A DNA stretch of 64,000 nucleotides from Polyangium fumosum (GTDB lineage: Bacteria; Myxococcota_A; Polyangia; Polyangiales; Polyangiaceae). A program made the position numbers and the translations under genes. This document shows positions 1-7,541 of the stretch, piece after piece. Numbering within the stretch: position 1 is the first letter of the stretch; each line of letters opens with the position of its first letter. Under the pieces are notes generated by a model. The model did no database searches, was not told the origin of the DNA, and saw only the letters and a program-made list of their open reading frames with translations. The DNA lies in NCBI RefSeq assembly GCF_005144585.1, contig NZ_SSMQ01000043.1, forward strand, positions 45,766 to 109,765, given 5' to 3'.

Positions 1-282
1 CGGCACGGTGTACGGCGACGCGAGCGCCTGCACGCGCCGCGCGACGGCCTCGATCGCGAGGTCCTCCGCCCAGGCGTATGCCTCGCCGCGCGGATGAATG
101 TACACCTGTCCACCCGCTTGCCGGTCGCTGCCGAGGAGCCAGTAGGCTCTTTTTTTCGAGAGACCGGGCTCGATGTTCCGGTACCAGAGCCGTGTATACT
201 TCCAGAGCACGTGACGGGCGCTGGCGACATCGTCCGGATTGCCACGCACGTCGAAGCGACCCTCCTCCGGGAATCGCCTCAT
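1..282 (-). CDS. Hypothetical protein, N-terminal part (runs off the window start)
   Basis: Open frame of 94 codons reading leftward from an ATG at 282 with no stop before the window edge, so only the N-terminus is visible. Its ATG overlaps the stop of the preceding 87-aa gene in an ATGA arrangement (279-282), a strong sign of translational coupling. The product is soluble-looking, with no signal peptide, and rich in aromatic residues (VLWKYTRLWYRN, AYWLLGSD). I do not recognise a family. As the last visible gene of a toxin-led operon it could be an immunity or accessory factor; that is inference from position only. Confidence 0.6.
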   Translation of the reverse strand, partial: MRRFPEEGRFDVRGNPDDVASARHVLWKYTRLWYRNIEPGLSKKRAYWLLGSDRQAGGQVYIHPRGEAYAWAEDLAIEAVARRVQALASPYTVP

Positions 283-542
283 GACCCGCGCCTCGCGCTG
301 ACGTGGATGCGCGCACGCTTCAATGCGACGAGCGCCGATCCTCCCGCCATGCCGATGGCGAGCAGCGGCAAGAGCCGGCGCGCCAGCGCGTCCTCGAGGG
401 GTACATCGGGCGTGGGGGCGGGATGCTCGTCCCAGTCCTTCGGCCGCGAGGGTTCCGGCAGGATGTCGGCCCGCGCGGCATCCACCCAGGAGAACCAAGT
501 GAACAAAACGAGCGCGCTCCAGCCGAGGCCACGCCTTTTCAT
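279..542 (-). CDS. Small exported protein with a C-terminal membrane segment
   Basis: 87 residues. The N-terminus is a clear signal peptide: KRR, then a hydrophobic stretch, then a likely cleavage after DAARA. A short acidic/proline-rich segment follows (PEPSRPKDWDEHPAPTPD) and then a hydrophobic helix near residues 57-76 (LLPLLAIGMAGGSALVAL) before a basic tail. It would therefore sit in the periplasm or inner membrane. It lies 67 bp downstream of the candidate toxin gene (stop 610) and its stop overlaps the ATG of the next gene. No family recognised. A periplasmic accessory or immunity role for the upstream toxin is possible but unproven. Confidence 0.65.
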   Translation of the reverse strand: MKRRGLGWSALVLFTWFSWVDAARADILPEPSRPKDWDEHPAPTPDVPLEDALARRLLPLLAIGMAGGSALVALKRARIHVSARRGS

Positions 543-609
543 AGGCCTCGGAGGGTATCACGGGCCGAGCCATCGTTGCAAAGCCAGGGCGGGTACCCCG
601 TCCCCCCGC

Positions 610-1749
610 TCACGCCGGCCAGATGCGCGCCGTCACCGTGTTCTGACCTGCGCGCGTCGTGGCATAAAACGTCCACCCATCGTTCGTGCGTATCCCGAAC
701 ACACGCGCGCCAAGCCCGTTCGCGTAATACGCCCTGGGGGAGAAGAGGTAGTGGTTGTTCATATTGAGGTGTTGCGCGAGCTCGTCGTAGGCTGCTTCGC
801 GCAGGTGGTTGCAATGCTCCCGGGGGGGCCGGTTGGCGAGCTGCGCGGCCTCGGCGATCCCTGGGTCCTCCGGCCCGATGTAGTAATTCGCGTGGATCAC
901 GGTGGGCCCGTTGCGGTTGCCGGCGATCAAGATGCCGCATCCGTTCAAGGGGTCGGTCATGAACACGTCCATCTGGTTGTTCAGCGTGACGCGATGGGCC
1001 TGGTTCTGCGCCCACGGCACGAAGACGGCCTCGCGTGACGTGTTCGTGCCCGCCTGGAGGACCTTCACACCCACGGCCCGACCCCCCAGCGCCTCGACGA
1101 GGTCGGTGTGTCGGCCTTCGCAGTTGTACGTGAAGACCCGGGGAATCGATTGGGTCCCGACGGACTCGACCGGGCCGGCGGGCATGAAACGCGCCTCGGG
1201 CGTCATCTCCCGAGCGCCCAGGAACTGCGGGGGGTTGGCGAAGAGGTCCGCCCAGCGGAGCCGGACCTCCGGGGCGTCGTCCCGGAGGTTCCCCCGGGGA
1301 AAATCGAGCCCCCCGCCGCCCCCGCCGTACAGGAGGCGATAGGCCCCATACGCGAGCCCCCCGAGGACCATCGCGCCTCCAACGTAGGGCGCCGCGGCGA
1401 CCGCCATCGCTCCGAACGGCTGGGCCACCGGCTGCCCCTCCGCGCGTGGTGGAGGGGCGGCCGCAGCGTGGGGCGGGTGCGCCGCTCGCCGCTGCACGAC
1501 CGCGGCCGGATGCGGCGGGCGCGACGTCGCTGCCGCGGGCGTAGGCTTCGGCTGCGCCACCTTCGCCGGATGTGGGGCGCGCGACGTCGCTGCCGCGGGC
1601 GTAGGCTTCGGCTGCGCCACCTTCGCCGGATGTGGGGCGCGCGGTCCAGCCGTCGCGGGCGCAGGCTTCGGCTGCGCTGCCTTCGCCGGATGTTGCGGAC
1701 GCGCGCCCTGCCGGAACCCGCCTCGGTCGCCCCCTGTCTTGCCGGTCAT
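610..1749 (-). CDS. Candidate secreted toxin with CNF1/BLF1-like Cys-His deamidase motif
   Basis: 379 residues. Residues 1-110 are low-complexity Pro/Ala/Lys/His-rich and carry repeats of a ~20-residue unit (HPAKVAQPKPTPAAATSRAP). In my memory similar N-termini occur on putative exported effectors of myxobacteria. A hydrophobic Gly/Ala segment (about 111-147) follows, then a globular C-terminus. There the motif LNGC (Cys271) is followed by His286, exactly 15 residues later. CNF1-family glutamine deamidases use an LSGC cysteine and a histidine 15 residues downstream (Cys866/His881), and BLF1 uses a similar pair. I infer a papain-like deamidase acting on a target-cell protein. Start chosen at 1749 because GGGAGG precedes the ATG. 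It heads an operon with the two genes at 542-1. The fold is not proven by the motif alone. Confidence 0.6.
   Translation of the reverse strand: MTGKTGGDRGGFRQGARPQHPAKAAQPKPAPATAGPRAPHPAKVAQPKPTPAAATSRAPHPAKVAQPKPTPAAATSRPPHPAAVVQRRAAHPPHAAAAPPPRAEGQPVAQPFGAMAVAAAPYVGGAMVLGGLAYGAYRLLYGGGGGGLDFPRGNLRDDAPEVRLRWADLFANPPQFLGAREMTPEARFMPAGPVESVGTQSIPRVFTYNCEGRHTDLVEALGGRAVGVKVLQAGTNTSREAVFVPWAQNQAHRVTLNNQMDVFMTDPLNGCGILIAGNRNGPTVIHANYYIGPEDPGIAEAAQLANRPPREHCNHLREAAYDELAQHLNMNNHYLFSPRAYYANGLGARVFGIRTNDGWTFYATTRAGQNTVTARIWPA
1501..1700. repeat. 60-bp tandem repeat inside the candidate toxin gene
   Basis: The block beginning at 1501 repeats with an exact 60-bp period at 1561, 1621 and (degenerate) 1681. 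The units starting at 1501 and 1561 are almost identical and the later ones drift. It encodes the 20-residue HPAK-VAQPKP repeat of the toxin N-terminus. The period keeps the reading frame, so copy number could vary without breaking the gene. Confidence 0.85.
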
Positions 1750-1980
1750 CGCTGCCTCCCTGGCCGCCCCCCGGCATCATCCCCGTTTGCGCCCCTCCCG
1801 CCCAATTTCCGTCATCGAAGGCCCTTCGCCCGCACGCGTTCGTGATGTTCCTCGCGGCGCTCGTACGGTGCGCCGGACGCGCCGAACGCGGGTATCTCGC
1901 GCGCAGCTCGACCCCTCGCGCCGCCTTGGCCGAGCCGCGAGCCTGCTGCTTGCCTCGTGCTAGCTTCCGCCCGCGATTGC

Positions 1981-2853
1981 ATGACCCCCCGCACCGCCAC
2001 CGCCGCCGGCTTTTCGGCCGTCCTCCTCTGGTCGCTCCTCGCCGTCTTCACCGCTGCCTCGGGCACCGTCCCGCCCTTCCAGCTCGCCGCCATGACCTTC
2101 CTCGTCGGCGGCCTCGTCGGCGTCGTGACGTGGCTCCGTCGGCCCCACGCCATCCGATCCCTCCGCCAGCCCCCGCTTGTCTGGGCCCTCGGCACGGGCG
2201 GCCTCTTCGGCTATCACGCCCTCTACTTTGCGGCTTTGCGATGGGCGCCGCCCGCCGAATCCGGCCTCATCAACTACTTCTGGCCCCTGCTCATCGTGCT
2301 GTTTTCGTCGTTCCTGCCCGGCGAGCGGCTCCGCGCGTCCCATCTCCTGGGCGCGCTCCTCGGCTTCGCCGGCATTCTCGTCCTTTTCCTCGGCCGCGGC
2401 GCCCTCGACGCCCGGACGGAGTACCTACCGGGGTATGCGTGCGCCTTCGCGGCGGCCTTCGTGTGGTCGGGGTACTCCGTCCTCTCCCGGCGCTTTGGCG
2501 AGGTGCCGACCGACGCCGTGGCCGGTTTTTGCCTCGCGACCTCCGCCCTCAGCTTGCTCGGCCACCTCGCCTTCGAAACGACGGTTTGGCCTCAAAACAC
2601 AACGCAATGGCTCGCGCTCCTCGCGCTCGGCATCGGCCCGGTCGGCATTGCTTTTTATGTGTGGGATATCGGCGTCAAGCGCGGCGACATCCGCCTCCTC
2701 GGCGTCGCGTCGTATGCGGCTCCGGTGCTCTCGACCGCCATTTTGGTGCTCGCAGGCCATGCAAAGCCGAGCGTCACGCTCGCCGTCTCGTGCGGGCTCA
2801 TCGTCGTCGGGGCGCTGGTCGCTACGATCGGAACGAAGCGGTCGACGCGGTAA
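1981..2853 (+). CDS. EamA/DMT-superfamily inner-membrane transporter (YddG-like)
   Basis: 290 residues with about ten hydrophobic helices arranged as two EamA halves, the usual size for this superfamily. The first half carries the FQLAAMTFLVGGLVG and ALYFAALRWAPPAESGLINY segments, typical of YddG-like aromatic amino acid or metabolite exporters. The substrate cannot be read from the sequence. I chose the ATG at 1981 (MTPRTATAAGF) because the first helix follows it directly; an in-frame upstream ATG at 1957 would add eight residues. The gene stands alone between the minus-strand toxin operon and the cytochrome gene. Confidence 0.85.
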   Translation: MTPRTATAAGFSAVLLWSLLAVFTAASGTVPPFQLAAMTFLVGGLVGVVTWLRRPHAIRSLRQPPLVWALGTGGLFGYHALYFAALRWAPPAESGLINYFWPLLIVLFSSFLPGERLRASHLLGALLGFAGILVLFLGRGALDARTEYLPGYACAFAAAFVWSGYSVLSRRFGEVPTDAVAGFCLATSALSLLGHLAFETTVWPQNTTQWLALLALGIGPVGIAFYVWDIGVKRGDIRLLGVASYAAPVLSTAILVLAGHAKPSVTLAVSCGLIVVGALVATIGTKRSTR

Positions 2854-3021
2854 AGCCCGGGGTCCCGCGCGCGGACCCGTCCCGGTCGTTCCCTTCTGCC
2901 TCGTTTTTCTCGAAGATCCCGCGCATCCTCCCCCTTCCTCCTTCTTTCCGTTTTTTCTGGCGCGACGCGGGTCCGGCGTGCGGCATCCAAGCCGAACAGT
3001 CGAAGTCAGCAGGAGGATTCG

Positions 3022-4524
3022 ATGCGGTTGTCTCATCCTTCCCTTCTCTTGGGGCTCATTTTCGCCGCGGGCGCGGCTTGCTCGGCGGGGATGCCTGGAC
3101 AAGCCATCGCCGAGCCGCAGGCCGGCCCGAAGCCCGGGGCCGCAGCGGGCGCGGCTTCCACCGATTCGGCCCTCACGCTCGATCCGCGGCTCGGCTTGCT
3201 CGCCCCGGGCGATCGAAAGACGAGCTACGCCCCCGTCGACATCGAGGAGCCCTTCGCGCAGATCATGAAGCGGCTCTCGGCCGAGAAGTCGGGCGTCATG
3301 CGCCGCCAGGCGGACCTGCTCGCCGAGCGGTACGACCTCGCCAACCGGAGCTCGAAAGGCGTCACCATGTCCCGCGGAAAGCCGATCCAGACCGGCATCC
3401 GCGTCAAACTCCCCGCCGGGGTCACCTGGAGCGCCCTCGCGGGCATGACGCCCGCCGAGATCAAGGACAAAAAACTCTGGCCTGCAGGCTTCTTCCCCCT
3501 GCCCCACGCCAAACAGGGCGAGGGCGGGATGGTCTTCCCGAAGGTCCACATCACGGAGATCAAGAAGCAGGAGGGCCGTGATCTCGAGCGGTTCGACGTG
3601 GAGTTCGACCTGCCCGAGCATTTCATCCCCGAGTTCCCGCCGCCCATCTTCCTCACGACCCGGCCGGAGCTCGGCGACGTCTCGCGCGGGCAGCTCGTCA
3701 CCACGCAGAACTTCTTCGAGCTCTTCGACGGCATCCTGAACCCGAAGCAGCTCGACGGCCTCCGGCTGCTCGTCTCGCAGTTCCCGCAGCAGCAATTCAA
3801 CCAGACCAGCGATCGCCGCTCGGCCAAACCCTCCCTCGGCGTCTCGTGCTTCGAATGCCACACGAACGGCCATTCCAACGCCGCGTTCCACCTCGTCGGC
3901 GACGTCCGCCCGCAATCGCACCGGCGGCGCATCGACACGCCCTCCCTGCGCGGCGTGAATCAGCAGCGCCTCTTCGGCTCACAACGCGCCCTCCGCAGCA
4001 TCGAGGATTTCACGGAGTTCGAGCAGCGCGCCGCGTATTTCGACGGGGATCCCGTCATCGCCCAGAAGAAGGGCGTGCACTTCCTCGATCGCGGCAGCGA
4101 GGTGCACGCGATGGCCGAGTTCCAGGAGCTGCTCGACTTCCCGCCCGCGCCGAAGCTCCGGGTCCTCGACAGGAAGCTCGATCCGAAGCTCGCGACGCCC
4201 GAGGAGATGCGCGGGCAGGAGGTCTTCTTCGGCAAGGGGCAATGCGCGAACTGCCACCCGGCGCCCATTTACTCGGACAACTTCATGCACGATCTGCGGA
4301 CGGAGCGGTTCTTCCCGCCCACGCTGATCAACGGGCGGCTCGCCATCGCCGACGGGGCCATCAAGACGTTCCCGCTGCGCGGCATCAAGGACTCGCCGCC
4401 TTATTTGCACGACGGACGGCTGCTCACGCTCGAAGACACGGTCGAGTTCTTCAACCTCGTGCTCGAGCTCAAGCTCTCCGATCAGGAGAAGAGCGACCTC
4501 GTCGCGTTCATGCGGGTCCTGTAG
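3022..4524 (+). CDS. Di-haem cytochrome c peroxidase-like lipoprotein (MauG/CcpA family)
   Basis: 500 residues. The signal sequence ends in a lipobox-like FAAGAAC, so the mature protein is probably membrane-anchored in the periplasm. Two c-type haem motifs are visible: CFECH at residue 276 and CANCH at residue 408. The latter sits in the conserved C-terminal context (GQEVFFGKGQCANCHPAP, then FPLRGIKDSPPYLHDG), which matches the bacterial cytochrome c peroxidase/MauG superfamily. About 250 residues precede the first haem site, more than in a minimal peroxidase, so its substrate may differ from plain peroxide. RBS AGGAGG precedes the ATG. Its 3' end overlaps the convergent ribA gene by 17 bp. 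Confidence 0.85.
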   Translation: MRLSHPSLLLGLIFAAGAACSAGMPGQAIAEPQAGPKPGAAAGAASTDSALTLDPRLGLLAPGDRKTSYAPVDIEEPFAQIMKRLSAEKSGVMRRQADLLAERYDLANRSSKGVTMSRGKPIQTGIRVKLPAGVTWSALAGMTPAEIKDKKLWPAGFFPLPHAKQGEGGMVFPKVHITEIKKQEGRDLERFDVEFDLPEHFIPEFPPPIFLTTRPELGDVSRGQLVTTQNFFELFDGILNPKQLDGLRLLVSQFPQQQFNQTSDRRSAKPSLGVSCFECHTNGHSNAAFHLVGDVRPQSHRRRIDTPSLRGVNQQRLFGSQRALRSIEDFTEFEQRAAYFDGDPVIAQKKGVHFLDRGSEVHAMAEFQELLDFPPAPKLRVLDRKLDPKLATPEEMRGQEVFFGKGQCANCHPAPIYSDNFMHDLRTERFFPPTLINGRLAIADGAIKTFPLRGIKDSPPYLHDGRLLTLEDTVEFFNLVLELKLSDQEKSDLVAFMRVL

Positions 4525-5299
4525 GTCTTCCGCGCGCGTCCGTCTCGGCCGGGTTCTCCTCGGCCGGGCCGTCCATCCCGTCGACCATCACCGGATCACT
4601 CTGCTCGGCGAGGTGCGGCTTGCCCTCCATGTCGATGTAGTGGCCGCTGCGCTTCGCCTTCGTTTCGAGGTAAAACTTGTTGTAGTCGTTCGGCGGGATC
4701 ACGTGCGGGATCCGGCCCGCCACCTTCACGCCGTACTGCTCGAGCTGGCTTATCTTGTTCGGGTTGTTCGTGATGAGCCGGACCGACTTCACGACGAGGC
4801 TCTGGAGCATGTGCGCCGCCACCGCGTAGTCCCGCTCGTCGTCGCGGAAGCCGAGCGCGAGGTTCGCCTCCACCGTGTCGAGGCCCTGATCCTGCAGGCC
4901 GTAGGCCCGAATCTTGTTGATGAGCCCGATCCCGCGGCCTTCCTGCCGCAGATACAGCAAAATGCCGCGCTCCATCGACTGGATGAGCCGCAGGCCTTCG
5001 AGGAGCTGATCCCGACAATCGCAGCGGAGCGAGCCCATCACGTCGCCCGTCAGGCACTCCGAGTGCAGGCGCGTGGGCACCTCCTCGGCGCCCATCACGT
5101 CGCCGTGCACCATGGCCACGTGTTCCTTCGCGTCGCGGTTGTTCCAGAAGGCGACGATCTGGAAGCGGCCGACCCGCGTCGGCAGATCCGCGACGCCGAC
5201 CACCCGCACGCAGAGCCCCGCCGGGCCGTAGCCGTCGCATTCGTGGACCCGGTCCCGCTCCACGAGATCGAGCAAGCCCCCACGACCGGCGTTCGTCAT
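4508..5299 (-). CDS. ribA: GTP cyclohydrolase II (riboflavin biosynthesis)
   Basis: 263 residues. It converts GTP to the diaminopyrimidine precursor, formate and pyrophosphate, the first step of riboflavin synthesis. Zinc ligands are in SECLTGD and LRCDCRDQL, followed by GILLYLRQEGRGIGL and the C-terminal LTNNPNK-like block (LITNNPNKISQLEQYGV). It is stand-alone, without the DHBP synthase (RibB) half often fused to it. The frame is open upstream to 5512, but the ATG at 5299 has a GGAGAGAAAGG Shine-Dalgarno and begins the conserved region, so I place the start there. It overlaps the end of the cytochrome gene by 17 bp on the opposite strand. Confidence 0.93.
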   Translation of the reverse strand: MTNAGRGGLLDLVERDRVHECDGYGPAGLCVRVVGVADLPTRVGRFQIVAFWNNRDAKEHVAMVHGDVMGAEEVPTRLHSECLTGDVMGSLRCDCRDQLLEGLRLIQSMERGILLYLRQEGRGIGLINKIRAYGLQDQGLDTVEANLALGFRDDERDYAVAAHMLQSLVVKSVRLITNNPNKISQLEQYGVKVAGRIPHVIPPNDYNKFYLETKAKRSGHYIDMEGKPHLAEQSDPVMVDGMDGPAEENPAETDARGRPTGPA

Positions 5300-5399
5300 C
5301 GACCTTTCTCTCCTCCCACCACCCGCCTTGCGACTAGCAGGCCCGGGTGCCGATGCCAAAAATCTTGGCCTACGGGCGCCGTTCGATCGATAGCCCCCC

Positions 5400-6521
5400 G
5401 TGGTGTCCCCGATCCGCGCCCTCCTCGCCCCGGCCGCGCTCGCGTCCGTCCTCCTCGTCGGCTCGCCCGACGCAGAGGCCGCGTCGCTCGGCCTCCACCG
5501 CGTCCGTGTCACGTCCGAGGCCGCCTACGGCGCCGTGGGGGGCCAGGCCAAGCCCGTGCGCCTGACGCTCGATCCTCGCCTGCAACGCGAGGCCGAGCGG
5601 CTGCTCGCGCGCTCGGGCGCCCCCGAGGCCGCGATCGTCGCCTCGGACGTGCGCACCGGGCGTATCCTCGTCTGGGCGAGCCGCGGCAACCGCGACTTCG
5701 TGGCCGAGCCCTACGCCCCGAGCGCGAGCCTCTTCAAGATCGTCACGGCCGCGGCGCTGCTCGACGGCGGCCACGCGAACGAAGGCACGGAGGCGTGCTG
5801 GTCGGGCGGCGAGCACGACATCACGGAGGCCGATCTCGACCGGCGCGGCGGCAGCGCCTGCACGCCCTTCGGCGAGGCCCTCGGCAAGAGCATCAACATG
5901 GTGTTCGCGCGAATGGCGAAGCGGCACCTCGACCCGGACGATCTGCGGCGCATGGCCTCCGCGCTCGGGTTCGCCGGCGACGTGCCGATCGACGTCCCCG
6001 CCCACGCGGGGCGCGTCGAGATCCCGGCCGATCCTTTCGGCATGGCCCGCGCCGCCGCGGGGTTCTGGAACGGAAAGCTCTCGCCGCTCGGCGCGCTCTT
6101 CGCGATGCAGACCATCGCCAACGGCGGCGAGCGCGTGCGGCTCGTGCTCAAGGATCCCGGCGTGCCCGTCGCCCGCGTGGTCGAGCGCCGCGCCCTCGAT
6201 CCGCGCGTCGCGCGCACGCTGAACCGCATGCTCCAGGTCACCACGAAGCGGGGCACGTGCGTCAAAGCGTTCCGCCACGCGGACGGGACGCGCGCGCTGC
6301 CCGGCATGGCCGTGGCCGCGAAGACGGGCACGCTCGTCGGCAAGAAGCCGGCGCGCATGTTCTCGTGGTTTGCCTCCTTCGCGCCTGCGGACAAGCCGGA
6401 GATCGCCGTGGCGGTCATGCTGGCGAACGACATCACCTGGCGGACGAAGGCGAACATCGTCGGCCGCGAGCTGCTCGAAGCCTACTTCGCGGGCAGCCGC
6501 GACGAGCGACGCGGGCGCTGA
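5400..6521 (+). CDS. Small penicillin-binding protein, transpeptidase domain only
   Basis: 373 residues, GTG start (5400, or the adjacent GTG at 5403). An export signal (residues about 6-27) leads into a serine acyltransferase domain with all three active-site boxes: SLFK (Ser110-Lys113), SIN (164-166) and KTG (308-310). The N-terminal dimerisation and pedestal domain of class B PBPs is missing, so this is a compact D,D-transpeptidase or a beta-lactamase-like relative acting on peptidoglycan in the periplasm. It is divergent from ribA with about 100 bp between starts and has no division or elongation partners nearby. Confidence 0.85.
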   Translation: MVSPIRALLAPAALASVLLVGSPDAEAASLGLHRVRVTSEAAYGAVGGQAKPVRLTLDPRLQREAERLLARSGAPEAAIVASDVRTGRILVWASRGNRDFVAEPYAPSASLFKIVTAAALLDGGHANEGTEACWSGGEHDITEADLDRRGGSACTPFGEALGKSINMVFARMAKRHLDPDDLRRMASALGFAGDVPIDVPAHAGRVEIPADPFGMARAAAGFWNGKLSPLGALFAMQTIANGGERVRLVLKDPGVPVARVVERRALDPRVARTLNRMLQVTTKRGTCVKAFRHADGTRALPGMAVAAKTGTLVGKKPARMFSWFASFAPADKPEIAVAVMLANDITWRTKANIVGRELLEAYFAGSRDERRGR

Positions 6522-6524
6522 GCT

Positions 6525-7181
6525 TCAGGCGACCGCGGTGCAGGCGATCGTGAGGGCGAGGAAGTTCGCATTGCACTGCGCCTTCAGTCCGATCGTCGTG
6601 GCCGTGGCGAGGCAGAGCGTGTAGCCCGTGAGGGTGTGCCGCAGGCACCGGCGGTATTCCCGCTCGGAGGCGGAGAGCGCGAGCGCGATCGCCTCGGTTG
6701 GGTCGACGTCGGGCGGCGGGCGGGTGATGCGCTCCCGCCCCGGCTCCTCGCCGCCGCCGCCCACGACGTCCTGGATGGCCTGAAAAAGGCCTGACCCCGC
6801 CGCGTTCACGCGCTCCGCGGCGCCGCGAAGCGTCTCGTAATCGGCGGAGGCGGCGCCCTGGAAGTCCGAAAGCGCGTCGTAGAGCTCCTGGGCCGCGCTC
6901 TGGATCCCGGAATCCGGGATATCGCTGATGGCGCTCGCGGAAGGCAGGGAGATCGATTTCGCGGCATCCGCCAAGTCGCGCCATTCCTCCCTCGAGGGCT
7001 CGGGCTGCGCGACGAGGGAGCTCGGGGCCGACGTCAGCCCGTTGTCGGCGGCATCGGCGCCCGCGAAGCAGCCTTGGCCGGCGAGCAGCATGCCTCCGAG
7101 GAGGAGAGGCACGAACGAGAGCGCGGCGCGCCTCGTCTTCGGAGAGAGGTTCGATCGGGATGAACGTGTTCGTTTCGACAT
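6525..7181 (-). CDS. Hypothetical exported protein
   Basis: 218 residues from the ATG at 7181 (MSKRTRSSRS). A basic N-terminus and a hydrophobic segment (FVPLLLGGMLLAGQG) form a signal peptide. The cysteine after GQG gives only a poor lipobox. The middle is helical and Ala/Ser-rich; the last third holds several cysteines (RRCLRHT, YTLCLA, AQCNAN, TIACTAVA) that may pair in the periplasm. An in-frame open region extends upstream to 7409 but looks non-coding, so the shorter start is preferred. Convergent with the PBP gene with 3 bp between stops. No family recognised. Confidence 0.65.
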   Translation of the reverse strand: MSKRTRSSRSNLSPKTRRAALSFVPLLLGGMLLAGQGCFAGADAADNGLTSAPSSLVAQPEPSREEWRDLADAAKSISLPSASAISDIPDSGIQSAAQELYDALSDFQGAASADYETLRGAAERVNAAGSGLFQAIQDVVGGGGEEPGRERITRPPPDVDPTEAIALALSASEREYRRCLRHTLTGYTLCLATATTIGLKAQCNANFLALTIACTAVA

Positions 7182-7541
7182 GGCGCCCCCCATCCCGCCT
7201 TCGTTCGGCGCGCCCGCGGCGCGATCCAAACGAAGGCGGACCGCAATTTCCGTCGCGCGGACGACCGGTGGACCCTCCACCACGTTCGTCAGGGTGAAGA
7301 TTGGGCCCGCGGCGTCCCGGTCAATCGGGTCCGCGCCGAGGGCGCCCTGCCGACACGCCGTACCCGGACGAAGTCGCGGGAGGCGCGTCACGGCGAGAGC
7401 CTGTGACATCGTTTACAGATGTGGGCTACGGGGCGCGGCGCGCAGGGGGGGTGGCCTCGGGCAAACGATCGTCCAAAAAGGACCACGGTCCCTCTGTCCG
7501 GGCATCGTCTCACGGACGCGGGGGCGCTAGACTCGTGCCGC
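7182..7541. other. Divergent intergenic region without a gene
   Basis: 360 bp between the starts of the exported protein (minus) and the WD40-like protein (plus). Frames run through it, but none has a convincing start or protein-like composition. It contains a spaced inverted repeat, CGCCTTCGT near 7198 and ACGAAGGCG near 7235. I could not assign promoter boxes. Confidence 0.5.

Noticed and set aside
1632..3921. Long open frames antisense to or out of frame with the EamA and cytochrome genes (for example 649 aa on plus and 498 aa on minus).
   Set aside because: Extremely Arg/Pro-rich or Glu/Arg-rich composition typical of shadow frames in high-GC DNA; the EamA and cytochrome frames carry clear motifs.
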